Positions 59,566 to 64,000 of a stretch of DNA of 64,000 nucleotides are shown piece after piece. Where the stretch lies: contig JASGIG010000001.1 in the NCBI GenBank assembly GCA_047602055.1, forward strand, positions 2,046,001 to 2,110,000, written 5' to 3'. The stretch comes from JAODBQ01 sp047602055 (lineage in GTDB: Bacteria; Actinomycetota; Acidimicrobiia; Acidimicrobiales; Ilumatobacteraceae). Each line of letters starts with the position of its first letter. Positions within the stretch are counted from its first letter, which is position 1. The translations under genes were made by a program, and so were the position numbers. The notes beneath the pieces were generated by a model that was not told where the DNA came from, did not search any database, and saw only the letters and a program-made list of their open reading frames with translations.

Positions 59566-60165
59566 CTATTCGGCGGGGCGGAACTCCAGGCGGAGGTCGC
59601 CGAGGCGGACGAGGGTGGAGGCGATCCAGCCGCCGAGGGCGCCGAAGTGCTGGTCGAGGAGTGTGCTGGCGCCGTCGGCGAGGGTCTCCTCGGCGAGCTC
59701 GTACAGGCCCTCGTAGCTGACCTCGATGGCGAACTCGGCGCGGTCGGGCTCTTCGTCGATGTAGCCGATCTCGACCGTCGCGCCGACCCGCTCCAGGCGC
59801 TCGTCGCCGATCAGCGGGCTCGCCTCCGGCGTGACGGCGCGCACCACGGCCGGGTCGGGCTGCTCGGCCAGGCGCTGGACGCGGAAGACGATCTCCATCT
59901 CGATCGCCGGCTGGCGGTCGAGCACCTCGTCGACGTACCACTGCCGGTACGCGGTCTGGCTCCACGTCGGCCAGTCGAAGGCGACGTGAGCGACGACCCG
60001 CGGCGGCTGGCCCTCGCCGGGCAGCCCGTAGCTCGTCTCCCACGACAGGTCGCCGAGCAGGACGTCGACCTGGAAGTGCTCGTCGAACGCCTGCCGCTCC
60101 AGGAATGCTGCTTCGAACGCCTCGCGCAGGGCGCCGATGGCGTCGGTGAACACATGGTCGAGCAT
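59566..60165 (-). CDS. Conserved-type hypothetical protein
   Basis: A 199-aa cytoplasmic protein with no signal peptide, membrane segment, Cys or recognised domain. Its composition is acidic, with alternating strands such as DVLLGDLSWETSYGLPGEGQ and VEIGYIDEEPDRAEFAIEVS and a helical tail (LADGASTLLDQHFGALGGWI). Codon usage is that of its neighbours, so it is a real gene. It is divergent from the enoyl-CoA hydratase gene with 26 bp between starts. No function is proposed. Confidence 0.7.
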   Translation of the reverse strand: MLDHVFTDAIGALREAFEAAFLERQAFDEHFQVDVLLGDLSWETSYGLPGEGQPPRVVAHVAFDWPTWSQTAYRQWYVDEVLDRQPAIEMEIVFRVQRLAEQPDPAVVRAVTPEASPLIGDERLERVGATVEIGYIDEEPDRAEFAIEVSYEGLYELAEETLADGASTLLDQHFGALGGWIASTLVRLGDLRLEFRPAE

Positions 60166-60178
60166 GCGCGCCCGACGC

Positions 60179-60184
60179 TACCGT
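60179..60184 (+). promoter_or_regulatory. -10 box of leaderless enoyl-CoA hydratase promoter
   Basis: TACCGT, 7 nt before ATG 60192. Confidence 0.55.
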
Positions 60185-60191
60185 CACGCTC

Positions 60192-60947
60192 ATGTCCCTG
60201 GTACTCGTCTCGAAGGCCGAGGGTGTGGCCACGCTCACCCTGAACAACCCGGAGGAGCGCAACACGCTCACCGCGCCGATGGTCGCCGACATCGTCGCGG
60301 CGATGGACGAGATCGAGGCCGACGAGACCATCGGGGCAGTCGTCGTCACCGGCGCCCCGCCGGCGTTCTGTGCCGGCGCCAACCTCGGCAACCTTGCCGA
60401 GGCGTCGGGGGAGAGCCTCGGCGGCATCTACGAAGGCTTCCTGCGCATCGCCCGCAGCCCGTTGCCGACGCTCGCCGCGGTCAACGGCGCCGCCGTCGGC
60501 GCGGGGATGAACATGGCGCTCGGCTGCGACGTGCGCATCGCAGCCCGGCGGGCGAAGTTCGACACCCGCTTCCTGCAGATCGGCCTGCACCCCGGCGGCG
60601 GCCACACGTGGATGTTCCGGCGCATCGCCGGCCCGCAGGCGACGATGGCCGCGGTGATCTTCGGCGAGGTCCTCGACGGCGCCGAGGCCGAGCGCGTCGG
60701 CCTCGTCCACCGCTGCGTCGACGACGACGCCCTGCTCGGCGCGGCGCAGGAGATGGCGGCGCGCGCCGCGTCGGCGCCGCGCGAGCTGGCGATCGTCACC
60801 AAGCGCTCGATCCAGGCGATGGCCGACATCGCCGAGCATCCGGCCGCGGTGCAGCGCGAGCTGGAGCCGCAGGTCTGGTCGACGAAGCAGCCGTGGGCCG
60901 CGGAGCGCATCGCCGCGATGCAGGCTCGGATCAGCTCGAAGAAGTAG
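60192..60947 (+). CDS. Enoyl-CoA hydratase/isomerase
   Basis: A 251-aa intact crotonase-family enzyme. It contains VATLTLNNPEERNTLTAPMV, oxyanion strand VVVTGAPPAFCAGANLGN, LAAVNGAAVGAGMNMALGCD and FLQIGLHPGGGHTWMFRRIA, followed by VTKRSIQ in the C-terminal helix. The Glu usually found after the second oxyanion loop is replaced by a GLHPGGG-type loop, so isomerase or other chemistry is possible. Convergent with the transglutaminase gene, 3 bp apart. Confidence 0.88.
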   Translation: MSLVLVSKAEGVATLTLNNPEERNTLTAPMVADIVAAMDEIEADETIGAVVVTGAPPAFCAGANLGNLAEASGESLGGIYEGFLRIARSPLPTLAAVNGAAVGAGMNMALGCDVRIAARRAKFDTRFLQIGLHPGGGHTWMFRRIAGPQATMAAVIFGEVLDGAEAERVGLVHRCVDDDALLGAAQEMAARAASAPRELAIVTKRSIQAMADIAEHPAAVQRELEPQVWSTKQPWAAERIAAMQARISSKK

Positions 60948-60950
60948 CCG

Positions 60951-61829
60951 TCACGGCCCGTCGACGGTTTCGACGCGCTGGCGCAAGGCGTTGAACACCG
61001 TGCCGTCCATCCGCAGCGCGTCGTCGGACTGGTAGCGGGTGCGCATCTCGTCGAAGCGGGCGTCGGGGTCGACGGTCAGCTCGGCGACCTCGTCGAAGCG
61101 GCGCAGCTGCTCGTCGTCGGGCTCCTCGCCCGGACCCCAGCCGTCGCCCCACACGTCCCACGGCAACATCTCGATCTCGTTCAGCGCGGCGAGGTCGAGC
61201 CGCAGGTTGCCGGCGATCCAGAACGAACCGTGCTCACCGGCCGACGACAGCCCGCATCGCTCGGCGTCGAGTTCGCCGCGCCGCCATGCCTGCCAGGCGT
61301 GGCCGGCGGTGACGAACTGGTCCGAGGTGATCGCCAGCGGATCGACGCCGGCGCCGACCCATGACTGCCAGGCTGCGTCGAGTTGCGCGTCGACCATCCG
61401 CCAGCACTGCGCGTCGGCCTGCCAGTACTCGGCCACCCAGTGGTCCTCCAGGCGGTCCGGGACGAAGTATGCGGCGAAGCCGCAGCGTGCCCGTGCCGGC
61501 ACGCCGGCGGCGCGCAGCAGGGCGACCGTCACCCTGCTGTACGCCTGGCACCGCGCCCCGACCCGGTTCGCCACGGGCCGGTCGGCGCCGAGCGGTCGAT
61601 CGTCGATCCGTCGCAGCTGGGCCAGCAACCGGGCGGTGTCGCGCTCGTGGATCGCCTCGGCCTGCGCCGGGGCCAGTTCGACACCGTAGAGCGACTGCGC
61701 GGCGAGGTCGTAGATCAGCGCGCCCTGCACCGCGGCGATCACCGCGGCGATGTCGGCGGTCTGCCAGGCGTCGTCGATCGTGGTGAACCGCCCGGGCGTC
61801 GCGTAGTACTCGAGCGTGCCGGAGCTCAT
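60951..61829 (-). CDS. Transglutaminase-like cysteine protease-fold protein
   Basis: A 292-aa protein with a transglutaminase core. The catalytic Cys is in NRVGARCQAYSRVTVALLRA, His in EDHWVAEYWQADAQCWRM and Asp in MVDAQLDAAW. An N-terminal helical region (VIAAVQGALIYDLAAQSLYG) and a C-terminal WDVWGDGWGPGEEPDD segment complete it. Members act as proteases, amidases or cross-linkers; the substrate is unknown. ATG overlaps the stop of the FabH-like gene by 4 nt (ATGA), so the two are co-translated. Confidence 0.83.
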   Translation of the reverse strand: MSSGTLEYYATPGRFTTIDDAWQTADIAAVIAAVQGALIYDLAAQSLYGVELAPAQAEAIHERDTARLLAQLRRIDDRPLGADRPVANRVGARCQAYSRVTVALLRAAGVPARARCGFAAYFVPDRLEDHWVAEYWQADAQCWRMVDAQLDAAWQSWVGAGVDPLAITSDQFVTAGHAWQAWRRGELDAERCGLSSAGEHGSFWIAGNLRLDLAALNEIEMLPWDVWGDGWGPGEEPDDEQLRRFDEVAELTVDPDARFDEMRTRYQSDDALRMDGTVFNALRQRVETVDGP

Positions 61830-62554
61830 GTCGTCGCCGGCAGCGCCGGCGTCCGCACGACCTGCGCGGCGTAGGCGAAGCCACCGCCGAAGCCGAACAG
61901 CAGCGCCGGCACGCCGGGCGGGATCTTGCCGGCGTGCCACCACTTCGACAGCCCGAGGGGGATGCTGGCCGCCGAGGTGTTGCCCGACTCGACCACGTCG
62001 GTGACGACGATGCGATCCTCCAGGTCGAGCGACTCGGCCACCGGCTGGATGATCCGCAGGTTGGCCTGGTGGGTGACGAGCACGGCGATGTCGCTCGGAT
62101 CGAGACCGGAGCGGACGATCGCCTCGCGGGCGTGCTCGGGCCCGCGGCTCAGCGCCCAGCGGTAGACGGCGCGGCCGTCCTGGGCGAACTTCTGCGTCGG
62201 TGGCTCGATGCGCACGGCCGGGGCGAGATCCGGCGCCGAGCCCCACAGCACCGGCCCGATGTCGCGCGTGTCGGACCGCTCGACAAGCGCCGCGCCGGCG
62301 CCGTCGGCGGTGAGCACACACGTCGTGCGGTCGGTGTAGTCGGTGAACGCCATCAGCTTCTCGGCGGCGGCGATCGCCATGTCCGGCACGGTCTCGTCAT
62401 CGCCGGCGACGTGACGGGTGACGATGCCGGTGCGGCTGCGGATCCACTCGTCGTTCGTGTCGACGAGCTTCGTGAGCTGCTCGTTGTCGAGGATCCCCTC
62501 GGGCTGGTGGTGGCCCAGCGCCACGATCCTCGACCCGTTCGCCGGCTCAGCCAT
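61826..62554 (-). CDS. FabH-like (KAS III) protein lacking the catalytic-Cys segment
   Basis: A 242-aa member of the 3-oxoacyl-ACP synthase III family. The N-terminal TNDEWIRSRTGIVTRHVA and the C-terminal VLVTHQANLRIIQPVAESL (catalytic His) and VVESGNTSAASIPLGL (catalytic Asn) are present. However, the text passes directly from DMAIAAAEKLM to AFTDYTDRTTCVLTADGAG. This skips about 85 residues that normally hold the nucleophilic Cys. The join at AAEKLM looks like an in-frame deletion between similar sequences. It is therefore either non-catalytic, dead, or misassembled. It heads a two-gene unit with the transglutaminase. Confidence 0.8.
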   Translation of the reverse strand: MAEPANGSRIVALGHHQPEGILDNEQLTKLVDTNDEWIRSRTGIVTRHVAGDDETVPDMAIAAAEKLMAFTDYTDRTTCVLTADGAGAALVERSDTRDIGPVLWGSAPDLAPAVRIEPPTQKFAQDGRAVYRWALSRGPEHAREAIVRSGLDPSDIAVLVTHQANLRIIQPVAESLDLEDRIVVTDVVESGNTSAASIPLGLSKWWHAGKIPPGVPALLFGFGGGFAYAAQVVRTPALPATT

Positions 62555-62723
62555 GGTCACCCCTCCCGGTTCACCCCGGTCGAACCGTAATCGCACAGGA
62601 TTGTTACCGAGGAGCCTTCCGGCGCGGTGTCGGAACGAAGTACGTTCGGTGCACGGAGAGCAAAGCGCGCCGTGCGTTCCGAACACGATCCTGGCCTCGT
62701 GCCAGGGGACAACGGAGGTACTC

Positions 62724-63041
62724 ATGAGTCAGCGCCATCGCAGCGAAGCTGCGGCGCCGCCCCCCAAGATGGATCTGCGTGCCCACGCCCACAGCGAACG
62801 GCAACGGATCCGAGCGGAGCTGAATGCCGTGGCCTTACAGGTCAGTTCCGGCGCCGAGCCCGACGAGGTGCACGAACCCGGTCGGGCGTGGGTGCCGCAG
62901 CACCATCACGACGCCGAGCGCGGCAAGGCCACCGCCGTCAAGGCCCGCAAGCGCCACTGGAAGATGAAGATGTGGAAGCGGCGCACGAACCTGCGCCAGG
63001 CGAAGGCGAAGCTGATCCGCCTGGCTGCCGACCAGCCGTAA
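62724..63041 (+). CDS. Small basic hypothetical protein
   Basis: A 105-aa protein, strongly basic in its C-terminal half (AVKARKRHWKMKMWKRRTNL), with HHHDAE and a helical N-terminal half. No signal peptide or membrane segment. A good Shine-Dalgarno (GGAGG, 62714-62718) precedes the ATG, so expression is likely. The charge suggests binding to nucleic acid or ribosome, but no family is recognised. Confidence 0.6.
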   Translation: MSQRHRSEAAAPPPKMDLRAHAHSERQRIRAELNAVALQVSSGAEPDEVHEPGRAWVPQHHHDAERGKATAVKARKRHWKMKMWKRRTNLRQAKAKLIRLAADQP

Positions 63042-63064
63042 CGTACGAGCTCAGGTCGCAGCCA

Positions 63065-63121
63065 AGCTGCTCCCTGCGCCGACCGAGCTCGCCGCCTCCG
63101 CTTCGCTTTGGCGCTTGCCGC
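63065..63121 (+). repeat. Interspersed repeat family B, degenerate copy 3
   Basis: Contains CCTGCGCC and GAGCTCGCCGCCTCCGCTTC in the same order as the copies at 27828 and 33636, between convergent genes. It may double as a transcription end; the 124-bp gap holds nothing else. Confidence 0.4.
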
Positions 63122-63165
63122 GCTGGACGACGGCGGTGGCTTGTCGAGCTGTCGTCCGCCTGGTC

Positions 63166-63798
63166 CTACAGCCAGGCGGACGACAGCTCGTCGCGGCGGA
63201 CGGACCACTCCTCGGCGGTGAAGCCGTAACGGACGTGGTCCTCCCACGTGCCGTTGATCTCCAGGTAGCGCAGGGCGATGCCCTCCTCGCGGATCGCCAG
63301 CACCTCCATCACCCGGCGGCTGTTGGCGTTGCGCGGGACGATGCAGATCTCCAGCCGGTGCAGGCGCAGCTCCTCGAACGCGAAGCGGGCGAGCACCACG
63401 ACGGCCTCGGCGATGTAGCGCTGGCCGGCGTGGGTCTGGTCGATCCAGTAGCCGATCGTCCCGCACTGCAGCGCGCCGCGCACGACGTTGTTGAGGTTGA
63501 CCTCGCCGGCGAAGGTGTTGTCGACGAACAGTCCGAACCCGTAGGCGACGCCCATCTGCCGCTCGCGATCACGGGCCGAGCAGCGCGAGGCGAACGCGTC
63601 ACGATGCCGGGTCGGGTCGGCGAGCGTCGAGGTGCGCATCGGTTCCCACGGGATCAGCCACGACTCGTTGCGCAGCCGCACCTCGCTCCATGTCGGGAAG
63701 TCGGCCGGCGTCAGCGGCCGCAGGACGACACGCCGCCCGTACAGCCGGAACCCGGAGGGCTGGACCATCGACGGGTGCCCGAAGCGAGAGTTGCTCAC
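63166..63798 (-). CDS. GNAT acetyltransferase, RimJ/RimL-like
   Basis: A 210-aa N-acetyltransferase. The N-terminal VVLRPLTPADFPTWSEVRLR and the ESWLIPWEP segment are typical of RimJ-type enzymes. GTIGYWIDQTHAGQRYIAEA contains the acetyl-CoA loop, and FEELRLHRLEICIVPRNANS the following strand with the conserved Asn. It probably acetylates a protein N-terminus such as a ribosomal protein. In mycobacteria a rimJ gene lies next to moeA and glpR, but here it is 50 kb away. GTG start overlaps the upstream gene's stop (GTGA). Confidence 0.87.
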   Translation of the reverse strand: MSNSRFGHPSMVQPSGFRLYGRRVVLRPLTPADFPTWSEVRLRNESWLIPWEPMRTSTLADPTRHRDAFASRCSARDRERQMGVAYGFGLFVDNTFAGEVNLNNVVRGALQCGTIGYWIDQTHAGQRYIAEAVVVLARFAFEELRLHRLEICIVPRNANSRRVMEVLAIREEGIALRYLEINGTWEDHVRYGFTAEEWSVRRDELSSAWL

Positions 63799-64000
63799 GA
63801 GGGGTGATCTTGGCCCGGCGAGGGGTCGACGATCTGCACCAGGTCGAGGCGCAGCCGACGCATCACCCCGACGAGAACGCAGCCGGCGGCGACGATCGCG
63901 TCGAGCTGCGCCGGCGGGAGGCCCGGGTTGCGGGCCCGGTCGGCGAGCCGCTCGGTGGCGACGGTGCGGAACACATCCTCGGCGTCGTCGTGGTGCAGCT
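63795..64000 (-). CDS. C-terminal end of a Ppx/GppA-type exopolyphosphatase (partial)
   Basis: The minus-strand frame at the window edge reads HHDDAEDVFRTVATERLADR, then ARNPGLPPAQLDAIVAAGCV, LVGVMRRLRLDLVQIVD and a short tail. This matches the HNPGL...VIVGGCCVLVAVMRR region near the end of the first-domain part of actinobacterial Ppx/GppA phosphatases. The gene continues beyond base 64000, so only about 68 codons are visible. It overlaps the acetyltransferase gene by 4 nt. Confidence 0.6.
   Translation of the reverse strand, partial: LHHDDAEDVFRTVATERLADRARNPGLPPAQLDAIVAAGCVLVGVMRRLRLDLVQIVDPSPGQDHPS

Overview
The window is a high-GC chromosomal segment. It most likely comes from a deep-branching actinobacterium, probably Acidimicrobiia (Ilumatobacter-like). 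The grounds are the very GC-rich third codon positions, the Thr/Ala-rich linkers of the lipoproteins, the furA-katG pair, a SepX/GlpR-type membrane protein beside Moco genes, and start codons (ATG or GTG) lying 6-8 nt behind a TANNNT -10 box with no Shine-Dalgarno. That last pattern indicates widespread leaderless transcription. The taxonomic call is inference from content only.

Layout. (1) 1-4246: right-hand part of a large CRISPR array with 58 repeats of 36 nt and 57 complete spacers. It has no cas genes in the window and runs off the left edge. (2) 4.3-9.5 kb: a Fur-family regulator overlapping katG, then an iron-linked pair (siderophore-interacting reductase plus siderophore-binding lipoprotein) and a glycolipid-binding-family protein. 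(3) 9.5-14.7 kb: moeA, moaA and moaC interspersed with a VOC protein and a ferritin-like diiron protein, then a GlpR/SepX-like protein and tRNA-Ala(CGC). (4) 14.8-18.5 kb: a TetR regulator divergent from two amidohydrolases. (5) 18.5-21.7 kb: a Zn/Mn-type ABC transporter (ATPase and two permeases) convergent with a Zur-like repressor, with candidate shared operators. (6) 21.7-30.7 kb: small membrane protein, ThrH-like phosphatase, acyl-CoA ligase, an RHH/MazF toxin-antitoxin pair, aminopeptidase N, a PfkB kinase and a phosphohexomutase. (7) 30.8-33.6 kb: a second siderophore-binding lipoprotein and reductase pair with a TetR gene. (8) 33.7-41.2 kb: AAA ATPase, upp, add, a PhyH-like dioxygenase, queF, a WD40-type gene remnant and nadE. 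(9) 41.2-47.5 kb: an SMC-like ATPase and a complete BMP-type nucleoside ABC importer. (10) 47.7-64 kb: an SGNH/DUF459 protein, a third siderophore-binding lipoprotein, acyl-CoA ligase, VIT-type transporter, MBL hydrolase, MFS exporter, O-methyltransferase, AraC remnant, amidohydrolase, two enoyl-CoA hydratases, an AbiEi/DUF559 endonuclease-like protein, a FabH-like protein with a transglutaminase, an acetyltransferase and the end of a Ppx/GppA gene.

Functional threads. Metal homeostasis recurs: three siderophore-binding lipoproteins and two reductases share an AGG-N4-CCT element in their promoters, and the Zn transporter and zur share GAGAACG elements. Nucleoside salvage is the second theme (BMP importer, adenosine deaminase, uracil phosphoribosyltransferase, PfkB kinase). 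Moco synthesis is the third.

The most unusual structures are a family of palindromes with 16-bp arms and a constant 11-bp centre of variable sequence, clustered on both sides of the AbiEi/DUF559 gene; a re-acquired CRISPR spacer; and a series of single-base insertions. Seven otherwise intact or near-intact genes carry them, and each returns to a whole number of codons when one base per break is removed. This is either systematic base-calling error or real decay.
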